A DNA stretch of 5,558 nucleotides from CAINOH01 sp041663565 (GTDB lineage Archaea; Micrarchaeota; Micrarchaeia; Norongarragalinales; CAINOH01): assembly GCA_041663565.1 (NCBI GenBank), contig JBAYMJ010000040.1, positions 1 to 5,558 of the forward strand, written 5' to 3'. The notes below the pieces were generated by a model, which searched no databases, was not told the DNA's origin, and saw only the letters and a list, made by a program, of their open reading frames with translations. Position 1 is the stretch's first letter. Each line of letters begins with the position of its first letter. The position numbers and the translations under genes were made by a program. This document shows, one piece after another, positions 1 to 5,398 of the stretch.

Positions 1-90
1 ACCGGCGGTGACAACACGCTCTGGATAATCGCCATCGTGGTGGTCATAATCGGCGCGGGCGCGTACTTCTTCCTCCAGAAGAAGCAGTAA
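1..90 (+). CDS. C-terminal end of a membrane-anchored protein (partial)
   Basis: Frame 1 is open from the window edge to a TAA at 88-90 and encodes 29 residues. They read as a polar start (TGGDNT), a hydrophobic stretch of about 19 residues rich in I, V, G and A, and a short basic tail (QKKQ). That is a C-terminal transmembrane anchor with a positively charged cytoplasmic end, as found on many archaeal secreted or surface proteins whose bulk lies outside the cell. The extracellular part lies off the window, so no function can be given. A terminator follows directly, so this gene ends its own transcript and is not in an operon with the next gene. Confidence 0.75.
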   Translation, partial: TGGDNTLWIIAIVVVIIGAGAYFFLQKKQ

Positions 91-106
91 GCGGCTACGG
101 ATGAAA

Positions 107-159
107 GGGGCGTAACGCCCCTAACCCCCTTTTTCTTCTTTTTTCCTTTTCTTTCCTTG
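107..159 (+). terminator. Hairpin plus pyrimidine/T-tract terminator
   Basis: A perfect inverted repeat, GGGGCG (107-112) and CGCCCC (116-121) with loop TAA, lies 17 bp after the stop codon at 90. It is followed by a long T-rich pyrimidine tract (129-159) with runs of five and six T. Archaeal RNA polymerase terminates at T-tracts; the hairpin makes this resemble an intrinsic terminator as well. It separates the truncated upstream gene from the membrane protein pair. Confidence 0.75.
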
Positions 160-170
160 TTTTATATAAA
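160..170 (+). promoter_or_regulatory. TATA box for the membrane protein pair
   Basis: The sequence TTTTATATAAA is a near-consensus archaeal TATA box. A start site about 25 bp downstream would fall near 190, giving a leader of roughly 30 nt before the GTG at 221. An inverted repeat GCCCC (187-191) / GGGGC (207-211) lies at the start of that leader, and its right arm overlaps the purine-rich run that may serve as ribosome binding site. Confidence 0.6.
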
Positions 171-220
171 CCAATAAATAGCGTCAGCCCCATAACCCGT
201 TTGTAAGGGGCAAGGATACC

Positions 221-535
221 GTGTCGATAATCAGCAAGGTCGTTTATTCGGGGTTTGACTTCATAATAGGCGGTTTCCTGCTCTTCGTAGCGCCGCGGGT
301 CGGCGACTCGGACATAATGGCGTTCTGGCTCATCGGGATTGGCGCGATGACGCTGATGAAGGCCACGCTGCCGCCGGAAATGCTGCTGACCAAGGTGTTC
401 TACGGGGGCACGGACGTGCTCATCGGCCTGTTCATGCTGTCAAGCGCAGCAGCACTTGGCGACCCGGCCGGCACGTTCGGCGGCATCCTGCTGGTCCGCG
501 CCGGCGCAACTGCAGCCGGAATGATTATAGACTAG
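221..535 (+). CDS. Small repeat-built membrane protein A, unknown family
   Basis: This 104-residue protein begins at GTG (221) after the purine-rich AAGGGGCAAGG. It is almost entirely hydrophobic, with about four short membrane segments (residues ~14-26, 32-47, 66-79, 84-103). It consists of two copies of one ~50-residue unit: the first begins SKVVYSGFD (5-13), the second TKVFYGGTD (57-65). Asp13 and Asp65 are in equivalent positions at the start of the first helix of each unit. The second unit has an arginine inside its second helix (Arg93). No signal peptide, enzyme motif or metal-binding cluster is visible. The next gene is a paralogue starting one base after this stop, so the two are surely co-transcribed and may form a hetero-oligomer. 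I do not recognise the family; a structural or transport role is possible but unproven. Confidence 0.75.
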   Translation: MSIISKVVYSGFDFIIGGFLLFVAPRVGDSDIMAFWLIGIGAMTLMKATLPPEMLLTKVFYGGTDVLIGLFMLSSAAALGDPAGTFGGILLVRAGATAAGMIID

Positions 536-553
536 ATGATTAGGGGTTTTGGA

Positions 554-862
554 GTGTCGTTCATTTCCAGGATATTCTACGGCGGGACCGACATCGTGTT
601 CTCGGTATTCCTGTTCTTCGCCCCCCAGATAGCCTGGCTGGACCTGGTCTCGATGTTCATGTTCGGACGCGCCATGATGACTTTGGTGGGCGCGTCAATA
701 ACCCCGTACACCATCGAGTCCAAGGTGTTCTATGGGGGCTCCGACCTTTTGATGGGCTTGTTCCTTATTTCCAACTCGGTTGCAATAGGCGGGCTTGCGG
801 GAAACTTCGGCACGTTCATGGTCATCCGGGGCATCATGACCTGCGTAAACATCGAGATTTGA
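554..862 (+). CDS. Small repeat-built membrane protein B, paralogue of the upstream gene
   Basis: Read from GTG 554 this is 102 residues with about four membrane segments. An ATG at 536 in the same frame directly follows the previous stop, but GTG 554 is preferred: the protein then begins MSFISRIFYGGTD, aligning without gaps with the upstream MSIISKVVYSGFD, and GGGG (543-546) lies 7 bp before it as a possible ribosome binding site. Two ~50-residue units are seen, starting SRIFYGGTD (5-13) and SKVFYGGSD (56-64). Asp13 and Asp64 are conserved, and each unit carries an arginine in its second helix (Arg39, Arg92). The DNA keeps a near-identical run with the upstream gene (CAAGGTGTTCTA at 391 and 721), so the pair arose by tandem duplication on top of an older internal duplication. 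Function unknown. Confidence 0.75.
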   Translation: MSFISRIFYGGTDIVFSVFLFFAPQIAWLDLVSMFMFGRAMMTLVGASITPYTIESKVFYGGSDLLMGLFLISNSVAIGGLAGNFGTFMVIRGIMTCVNIEI

Positions 863-876
863 AAATCAGCGGTTCT

Positions 877-1137
877 TCACTTGAACGACTTGTACCACTT
901 TTCGTATTCCTTGTGCGTTGCGAAGCAGTGGACTACAGAAAGAACATCGCCTTCGATGTCAAAAACAAGGCGCGCCTGACGAGTTACGTCTTCGACGTGA
1001 TGCGGCAGACCGAACCGAAGATGCCTGCGCGGGGGCATCGCTGAAAGCTTCTCCAGATGGCTCTTGAAATAGACCTGAAGCTGACGGTCCAATGCAAGGA
1101 ATTCTTTGGCCGCTGCTGGCTTGAATTCGACTTGCAT
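877..1137 (-). CDS. RelE/ParE-like type II toxin
   Basis: This 86-residue basic protein has the size and layout of the RelE/ParE superfamily: an N-terminal strand (MQVEFKP), two helices (about 8-33, with KEFLALDRQLQVYFKSHLEK), then a strand-rich core. The core includes HVEDVTRQARLVFDIEGD (47-64), VLSVVHCFATH (65-75) and an aromatic/basic tail (KEYEKWYKSFK). RelE-type members cleave mRNA at the ribosome using scattered basic and aromatic residues; candidates here are Arg53, Arg56, His70, His75, Lys76 and Tyr78. ParE-type members instead act on gyrase, and the sequence alone does not decide between them. The ATG lies 1 bp after the antitoxin stop, with GGAGG (1150-1154) inside the antitoxin gene about 12 bp upstream. 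The gene ends 14 bp from the convergent membrane protein gene. Confidence 0.75.
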   Translation of the reverse strand: MQVEFKPAAAKEFLALDRQLQVYFKSHLEKLSAMPPRRHLRFGLPHHVEDVTRQARLVFDIEGDVLSVVHCFATHKEYEKWYKSFK

Positions 1138-1138
1138 C

Positions 1139-1375
1139 TCAAAGCCCGGCCTCCTTCAAAACTTTGGCTAGGGGAATCGTCTTGACTTTCCCCGACTTTA
1201 CTTCCGCCATCTCAGCAACTACGCCCTTGTGAACCAAGATTGCCTCTTCCTCCTTTATCTGCCGGTCGTAGGCAACAAGGGCCTGTCGGATGACTTCGGT
1301 CTGGTTTCCGGCATACCCTCTTTCTATAAGCCCAGCCAATATCCGTTCGTATGGCGCTCCGAGGTTGATGTTCAT
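1139..1375 (-). CDS. Ribbon-helix-helix antitoxin (ParD/CopG-like), partner of the RelE-like toxin
   Basis: Read from ATG 1375 this is 78 residues. The first ~40 residues have ribbon-helix-helix form: a short strand (MNINLGAP), helix A (YERILAGLIERG), a turn (YAGNQ) and helix B (TEVIRQALVAYDRQIKEEEA). Such domains dimerise and bind operator DNA. The C-terminal ~35 residues (EVKSGKVKTIPLAKVLKEAGL) form the likely toxin-wrapping tail. An upstream in-frame start at 1438 is rejected: it would add 21 residues before the strand, while ATG 1375 has AGGTGG (1380-1385) four bases upstream and a TATA box (about 1407-1418) that places the transcript start near 1389. It would repress its own operon together with the toxin encoded 1 bp downstream. 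Confidence 0.75.
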   Translation of the reverse strand: MNINLGAPYERILAGLIERGYAGNQTEVIRQALVAYDRQIKEEEAILVHKGVVAEMAEVKSGKVKTIPLAKVLKEAGL

Positions 1376-1379
1376 AAAA

Positions 1380-1420
1380 CCACCTATGATTATTGAATGA
1401 ACATCCAATAATATATTGAT
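1380..1420 (-). promoter_or_regulatory. Promoter and candidate operator of the RHH-RelE operon
   Basis: On the minus strand a TATA box (AATATATTA within 1407-1418) lies about 25 bp before the expected start near 1389, and the Shine-Dalgarno AGGTGG occupies 1380-1385. Around it are three copies of a half-site: TATTG at 1391-1395, its inverse CAATA at 1406-1410 and TATTG at 1414-1418. They cover both the TATA box and the start region, where an autorepressing antitoxin would bind. That the half-sites are an operator is inferred from position only. Confidence 0.5.
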
Positions 1421-1530
1421 TGCGCACTGGTTAAGCATATAGTTTTCCTCGGCCTTCTTACCAAATTTCCTTGGATTGCCTAAGTAAACAAGATTTTCGC
1501 AACCGCATTTCCGCTGATTTGCAACTCGCT

Positions 1531-1547
1531 GAAAGCCTTAAAACCAG
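1531..1547 (+). promoter_or_regulatory. BRE/TATA promoter for the nucleotide-sugar genes
   Basis: GAAAGCCTTAAAACC contains a purine-rich BRE-like GAAA followed by a TATA-like CTTAAAA. A start about 25 bp downstream would be near 1565, leaving a leader of about 15 nt before ATG 1580. Only a weak Shine-Dalgarno (TGAT, 1569-1572) is present. The rest of the divergent region 1376-1579 shows no gene or RNA that I can support. Confidence 0.45.
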
Positions 1548-1579
1548 CCTTTTCCCTATTAGATAAGCTGATTATTACC

Positions 1580-2740
1580 ATGAAAATAGGCATCCTGACC
1601 GGCACCCGGCCGGACATCATCAAGATGGCTCCTCTCTATTGGGAGGCCAAGAAGCGCGGCCACAACCCCGTTCTAATCCACTCAGGCCAGCACTACTCCG
1701 ACCACCTGTTCGCAGGCGTGTACGAGAGCATGGATTTGCCCCAGCCTGCACACCGCTTCGAGCTGGGTGAATGCAGGACGCCAACCCAGAGCGTGGCGCG
1801 GATGATGCTTGCGCTGGACAAGTTGCTTGTTGCCGAACCCGACTTCGACATCCTGCTCGTGCACGGCGACACCATGACCTCGATGGCCGGCGCCTTGACT
1901 TCCTACCTTTCCCTGGTGCCCGTTGGCCATATTGAAGCCGGGTTGCGTACGTTTAGTCGGGAACCGTTCCCAGAGCAGCTGGACACCCGGTGCTCGGACG
2001 CGGCTTCAGACCTGTTCTTTGCAGCAACCAAGACCAACGAAAAGAACCTCCTGAACGAGGGTTTCTCCCCGGACCGTATCTATACTGTCGGAAACACGGT
2101 TGTTGATGCTGCTGTCTGGGCCGCCAAGCGGGGCGAGAGCGGGGCCGGGTCCTTCCGCTCGCACGGAGTTGACTTCTCCAAGCCCACAATCTACTACTCC
2201 ATCCACAGGCGGGAAACTACCCTGTCCAAGGAGCGTTTCACAGCAGCTGCGAAGGGCGCGATTGCGCTTGCCCGCAAGGGCTACTGCGTGGTGTGGTCAA
2301 TCAGGCCCGGGACCAAGGCGGCAATCAAGAATTATGCTTTGGAGGCCCTGATTAAGGCCGAGCCGAACATCCACCGGATTGAGGAAATCCCATCCTACCC
2401 GCACATCATGTTCCTCATGAGCAGGTGCCGCTTCGTGTGCACAGACTCGGGCTCGATGCAGGAGGAAGCTGCTGCGTTGCACATTCCCTGCATCACCGTT
2501 CGCTACGTCACCGACCGTCCTGAGAGCGTGGAGGCCGGAGCGAACATACTTGCCCACCCCGATTCAGCTGAGTCCATAGCCAAGGCTGCCGGGCAGGTCG
2601 AAAAGAACCACGCCAAGATGTCCAAGGCAAGGAACCCGTACGGGGAGGGCAACTCCTCCAAGCTCATCTTTGACGCGATTGAGGCCTGGCACAAGAAGGG
2701 ACGGGAGAAGCTCATCGGATGGGAGCATGAGAAGGGATAA
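1580..2740 (+). CDS. wecB: UDP-N-acetylglucosamine 2-epimerase (non-hydrolysing)
   Basis: This 386-residue protein is full length for the cytoplasmic GT-B-fold enzyme that interconverts UDP-GlcNAc and UDP-ManNAc, precursor of ManNAc-type sugars in surface glycans. Family motifs appear in order: GTRPDIIKMAPL (8-19), SGQH (35-38), VHGDT (94-98), HIEAGLRT (117-124), PFPEQ (129-133), VGNTVVDA (170-177), HRRET (209-213), TDSGSMQEEA (288-297) and a TDRPE loop (311-315). The residues used in bacterial WecB, namely Asp of HGDT (97), Glu119, Glu132 and His209, are all present. The usual PEExNR segment reads PEQLDTR, with one extra residue before the arginine, which suggests a divergent subfamily. The start follows a BRE/TATA box at 1531-1547. 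The dehydratase gene begins 36 bp downstream, so the two form an operon. Confidence 0.88.
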   Translation: MKIGILTGTRPDIIKMAPLYWEAKKRGHNPVLIHSGQHYSDHLFAGVYESMDLPQPAHRFELGECRTPTQSVARMMLALDKLLVAEPDFDILLVHGDTMTSMAGALTSYLSLVPVGHIEAGLRTFSREPFPEQLDTRCSDAASDLFFAATKTNEKNLLNEGFSPDRIYTVGNTVVDAAVWAAKRGESGAGSFRSHGVDFSKPTIYYSIHRRETTLSKERFTAAAKGAIALARKGYCVVWSIRPGTKAAIKNYALEALIKAEPNIHRIEEIPSYPHIMFLMSRCRFVCTDSGSMQEEAAALHIPCITVRYVTDRPESVEAGANILAHPDSAESIAKAAGQVEKNHAKMSKARNPYGEGNSSKLIFDAIEAWHKKGREKLIGWEHEKG

Positions 2741-2765
2741 TATTACTGGTTTGTAGAGAAAATAC

Positions 2766-2770
2766 GTGAT
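2766..2770 (+). promoter_or_regulatory. Archaeal-type Shine-Dalgarno of the dehydratase gene
   Basis: GTGAT, complementary to the AUCAC of the archaeal 16S 3' end, lies 6 bp before ATG 2777. It fixes the start codon and is one of the signs of an archaeal host. Confidence 0.55.
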
Positions 2771-2776
2771 TGGAAG

Positions 2777-3767
2777 ATGAAGACTGCACTGGTTACCGGC
2801 ATTCAAGGCCAAGATGGAGCGTACTTGGCAAAATTCCTTCTTGACAAGGGCTACAAGGTTTACGGCCTGCTGAGGCGGCACGCGAACCCCACTTTCGGCA
2901 ACACGGACTACTTGGGGGTGACGGACAGGATTGAGTTCATCCAAGGCGACGTGTCCGACGAGTGCTCGATGATGCAGGTAATCAAGAGGTTGCACCCTGA
3001 TGAGGTGTATAACCTTGCGGCGCAGTCCTTCGTCGGTTCTTCTTGGGACCAGCCGAAGCTTACGACCGAGATAAACGCGCTGGGGCCGCTTTACATCCTT
3101 TCCGCGATTAAAGAATTCAGCCCTAGCACCAAGTTCTACCAAGCATCAACTTCCGAGATGTTCGGAAACAGCAATACGTCTGGCCTGCAGACCGAGGAGA
3201 CGCCGTTCCACCCGCGCAGCCCTTATGCAATCTCGAAGCTGTACGCTTACTGGATTACCAACAACTACAAGGAAAGCTACGGCTTGTTCTGCTGCAACGG
3301 CATCCTGTTCAACCACGAGTCGCCCATCCGCGGCAAGGAGTTCGTCACAAGGAAGATTACGGACGGAATCGCCCGCATCAAGTGCGGCCTTGCAAAGGAA
3401 ATCCGGCTCGGCAACCTTGACAGCAAGCGCGACTGGGGCTTTGCAGGGGACTATGTCGAGGCCATGTGGCTGATGATGCAGGAGAAGGAGCCTGACAATT
3501 ATCTCATTTCAACTGGCGAGACGCACTCAATCAAGGACTTCCTCAAAATCGCTCGAGCACGCGGGGATAAAGGATTGGGAGAAATACGTAAAGAGCGACC
3601 CCATGTTCAAGCGGCCAGCTGACGTGAACGCACTTCACGGAAAGTCCGACAAGGCCTTCAAGAAGCTCGGCTGGAAGCCCAAGGTCGGGTTCGAGGAACT
3701 CGTCAAGATGATGGTGGATGCGGACGTTGAAAGATACCGCGCTGTAGGGACATCATCTGGCAAGTAA
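2777..3767 (+). pseudogene. gmd: GDP-mannose 4,6-dehydratase, frameshifted near 3554
   Basis: The product would convert GDP-mannose to GDP-4-keto-6-deoxymannose, the first step to GDP-fucose, GDP-rhamnose or GDP-perosamine for surface glycans. The intact frame (residues 1-259) shows the short-chain dehydrogenase NADP loop TGIQGQDG (7-14), LAAQSFVGSSW (80-90), STSEMFG (124-130) with catalytic Thr125 and Glu127, YAISK (150-154) with Tyr150 and Lys154, NHESP, and RDWGFAGDYVEAMW. After LKIA (to 3553) the frame is lost and ends at a TGA (3620-3622), giving a 281-residue product with 22 foreign residues. The true C-terminus continues in another frame from GAG 3555: EHAGIKDWEKYV, RPADVNALHG and KKLGWKPKVGFEEL, to TAA 3765-3767. 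Only one base (C3554) stands where one codon is expected, so two bases appear lost. The repaired protein would have about 330 residues, normal for the family. A sequencing error is the alternative. Confidence 0.88.
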
Positions 3768-3790
3768 AAAAAAAAAGACTATGTTTTTTT
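3766..3790. terminator. Bidirectional A/T-tract terminator between convergent genes
   Basis: Eleven A (3766-3776, overlapping the dehydratase TAA), then GACTATG, then seven T (3784-3790). Plus-strand transcripts leaving the dehydratase gene meet the T7 run; minus-strand transcripts leaving the AbiEii-like gene meet a T11 run. The arms can also pair as an A-U hairpin. Both convergent operons can end here. Confidence 0.65.
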
Positions 3791-3841
3791 ACAAAATAGA
3801 CATGCAACTTTCGTGCAGTCTACCCGAAGTATAAGGATTTG

Positions 3842-3859
3842 GTCAACGGGGGAGTTGAC
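3842..3859 (-). terminator. Stem-loop just after the AbiEii-like gene
   Basis: GTCAAC (3842-3847) and GTTGAC (3854-3859) form a perfect 6-bp stem with a 6-base loop, 2 bp past the minus-strand stop codon. No T-tract follows immediately on the minus strand; the first good one is the T11 run at 3776-3766. It may protect the mRNA 3' end rather than terminate by itself. Confidence 0.35.
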
Positions 3860-3861
3860 TG

Positions 3862-4587
3862 CTAAAGCAAGTCCAATTTCTTCCAGGAATCCCGTACTGC
3901 TTTCTTTTCCGTCTCATCAAGGTACGTCTGCGCCACGTTCAAGACGTATTGCCAGTCGGCCTGTTTGAAGTTGCATTGGGTTGAGAATTGCTGGAGTTCG
4001 ACCGCGTCAAGCTCGCAGTTACCAACCAAGCCCGCCACATCCTTTGCGTCCTTCCACAGCTTGCTCTGGTAATGGCCCTTGTTCGTCGCCTGCCTCAAAA
4101 GATGCGACCGACCTATCAGTGCGCCTGCCTTGTAGAAAAGAAGCAGCTCGGGTTTGACTATGTACGCCTCGACGTCCTTTGAAAACTCGAACTTTTGCTT
4201 GTGTTTTTCAGCCAGACCCCACGGGATTATCAGGTCTGTTCCTGTGACTGTTACGTTGCGGTTGGATGCGACCGCGTCAACCATCACCTCGACGGACGTT
4301 CCGCTTTTTGTCTTCCGCTCCTTGTAAAACGCGTAGTCGAACATCTCGGTCTTTCGCTGGGAAAAGCCGCGTGCGGTGTAATAGGCGACTAGGTTCCTGT
4401 CCATGGCCGCTGAACCGGGAAACACCACGTCGATGTCCTTCGACCCGATTCCCCGGTGGTATGCCCATGCGGCCCAGCCGCCGACTATCAAAGGCTCGTG
4501 GCCGAAAAGCCTGTTGAACCACTTTACGAACTCCGCAAGCTCGTTCCTTGTTTCTCCGGTTATCTCGTCGGAGTAAAGCTCCTGCAT
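3862..4587 (-). CDS. AbiEii-like nucleotidyltransferase toxin (type IV toxin-antitoxin)
   Basis: Read from ATG 4587 (a TTG at 4590 is less likely) this is 241 residues. It has the DNA polymerase-beta nucleotidyltransferase fold signature: IVGGWAAWAYHRG (34-46) followed by KDIDVVF with metal-binding Asp51 and Asp53, and a strand VEVMVD (99-104) offering the third acidic residue. A C-terminal helical part follows with KPELLLFYK (145-153) and KDAKDVAGL (179-187). The order GG...DxD...K...D resembles AbiEii/MenA toxins, which transfer nucleotides to RNA and stop growth; this activity is inferred from the family. The GG in place of GS in motif I is usual for that group. It lies 13 bp behind a winged-helix gene, the standard antitoxin-toxin order. 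A lone nucleotidyltransferase resistance or defence enzyme is the alternative. Confidence 0.7.
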   Translation of the reverse strand: MQELYSDEITGETRNELAEFVKWFNRLFGHEPLIVGGWAAWAYHRGIGSKDIDVVFPGSAAMDRNLVAYYTARGFSQRKTEMFDYAFYKERKTKSGTSVEVMVDAVASNRNVTVTGTDLIIPWGLAEKHKQKFEFSKDVEAYIVKPELLLFYKAGALIGRSHLLRQATNKGHYQSKLWKDAKDVAGLVGNCELDAVELQQFSTQCNFKQADWQYVLNVAQTYLDETEKKAVRDSWKKLDLL

Positions 4588-4600
4588 CAAATTCGCCGCG

Positions 4601-5179
4601 TCATTTCCAAGTGTTCCGGATCAGGTTTTCCGCGCCGTACGCGCGGAAGCTGCACAGCAGGTCTATGATGGTCCGGACCCTTTTAGTGACGCGTTTACCT
4701 TTGTTAACCGAAAAGTCGTCATCCTGCCTTAAATCGTCTTCGTATACCTCCACCCGCGTGCTCCCCGGCATCGCCTTTCGAAGGAACTGGGTGATTTTCT
4801 CGTCGCCGTAGACGCAGATTGCCGGGTCCCGGAGGTAATCGTCATAATATGCGAGGGCGGTTGAAAGGCACGCTGTGGCGCCCAGCTTGTCCAGCTCTTC
4901 CCGGACGTCTTCTTTCTTTGCTTCGATTTCGAAGATTCCTATGCGTCGGTCTTCCATCTTGCGAAACAGCGCGAACGCGTTCGCCAAGGCCGCCGGCGCG
5001 GTCACCTGGTATCCTTTGCTGCTTTTTGAGGCGAACCCCCTTGACACCATCCAATTGACCGTCCGGTTGACTATCCCGAACGATACGCCGACCTGCTTTG
5101 GCACTTCGTACTGCCGGAACACCTGATGCTCCAAGGCAAACCGCACGACGCGGTAGGTCTTGGGACTCGTCAGCTTCAT
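4601..5179 (-). CDS. AbiEi-like winged-helix antitoxin and transcriptional repressor
   Basis: Read from ATG 5179 this is 192 residues. Residues 8-60 form a winged helix-turn-helix: YRVVRFALEH, then EVPKQVGV, a recognition helix SFGIVNRTVNWMVSRG (33-48) and a wing FASKSSKGYQVT. The larger C-terminal part includes CLSTALAYYDD (104-114), DPAICVYGDE (118-127) and VRTIIDLL (168-175), a layout like AbiEi, whose C-terminal domain neutralises the toxin. GTG 5188 and ATG 5185 are in the same frame; ATG 5179 is preferred because GTGAT (5188-5184) lies 4 bp before it as a Shine-Dalgarno. It is the first gene of an operon with the nucleotidyltransferase and should repress its own promoter through the palindrome just upstream. 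Assignment rests on domain pattern and gene pairing rather than on close similarity I can recall. Confidence 0.65.
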   Translation of the reverse strand: MKLTSPKTYRVVRFALEHQVFRQYEVPKQVGVSFGIVNRTVNWMVSRGFASKSSKGYQVTAPAALANAFALFRKMEDRRIGIFEIEAKKEDVREELDKLGATACLSTALAYYDDYLRDPAICVYGDEKITQFLRKAMPGSTRVEVYEDDLRQDDDFSVNKGKRVTKRVRTIIDLLCSFRAYGAENLIRNTWK

Positions 5180-5190
5180 TATCATCACTA

Positions 5191-5226
5191 GTTGATATTA
5201 TCAATAAATGTTGATAATTAAAATTG
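5191..5226 (-). promoter_or_regulatory. Promoter and palindromic operator of the AbiE-like operon
   Basis: TTGATATTATCAA (5192-5204) is a perfect 6-bp inverted repeat around one base, and a third half-site TTGATA lies at 5211-5216. GTTGATA is thus directly repeated with a 19-bp step (5191 and 5210), about two helical turns. On the minus strand a TATA-like tract (TTTTAATTA, in 5215-5226) lies upstream, so the palindrome covers the probable transcription start. AbiEi proteins autorepress through repeats upstream of their gene; here this is inferred from position and symmetry. Confidence 0.5.
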
Positions 5227-5395
5227 TTTGGTTTTGGGGAAATGAAAGGAGGTTTCGTAAGACAGCGATAGGCAGTGAAGGAAAAAGACGTCGGAGGTAA
5301 AGTAGGCGGTTTCGGGGCTGCCGGACTACCTTTGGCCGGACAGGCAAACCCTTTTTGTGCAGTTCGACACCAAAGCATTCAGGAATACGGTGTTG
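5227..5395. other. Region without assignable gene between AbiE promoter and hicB remnant
   Basis: No reading frame here resembles a family I know, and the plus-strand frames are broken by stops. Two Shine-Dalgarno-like runs (GGAGG at 5249-5253, GGAGGT at 5293-5298) are not followed by a start codon at proper distance. A direct repeat GCCGGAC occurs at 5320-5326 and 5335-5341. The frame feeding into the HicB-like start is open from about 5306. I looked for an upstream HicA gene in all three plus-strand frames and found none. Confidence 0.4.
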
Positions 5396-5398
5396 ATG

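Noticed and set aside
859..1044. Plus-strand open frame of 61 codons
   Set aside because: Antisense to the RelE-like toxin gene, with no ribosome binding site; the toxin frame has clear family features.
1376..1438. Longer antitoxin N-terminus starting at 1438
   Set aside because: It would start upstream of the TATA box and half-sites and adds 21 residues ahead of the ribbon strand; ATG 1375 has a good Shine-Dalgarno.
2564..3142. 192-codon open frame on the minus strand opposite the epimerase and dehydratase genes
   Set aside because: It lies antisense across the junction of two clear enzyme genes and shows no domain or start signal; it is a shadow of GC-rich codon bias.
3545..3560. Programmed ribosomal frameshift in the dehydratase gene
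   Set aside because: No slippery heptamer, rare-codon pause or downstream pseudoknot is evident at the shift point, and the family is not known to use frameshifting.
4842..5378. 178-codon minus-strand open frame over the AbiEi-like gene and its promoter
   Set aside because: It runs through the operator and an AT-rich promoter, has low-complexity composition, and overlaps the well supported winged-helix frame.
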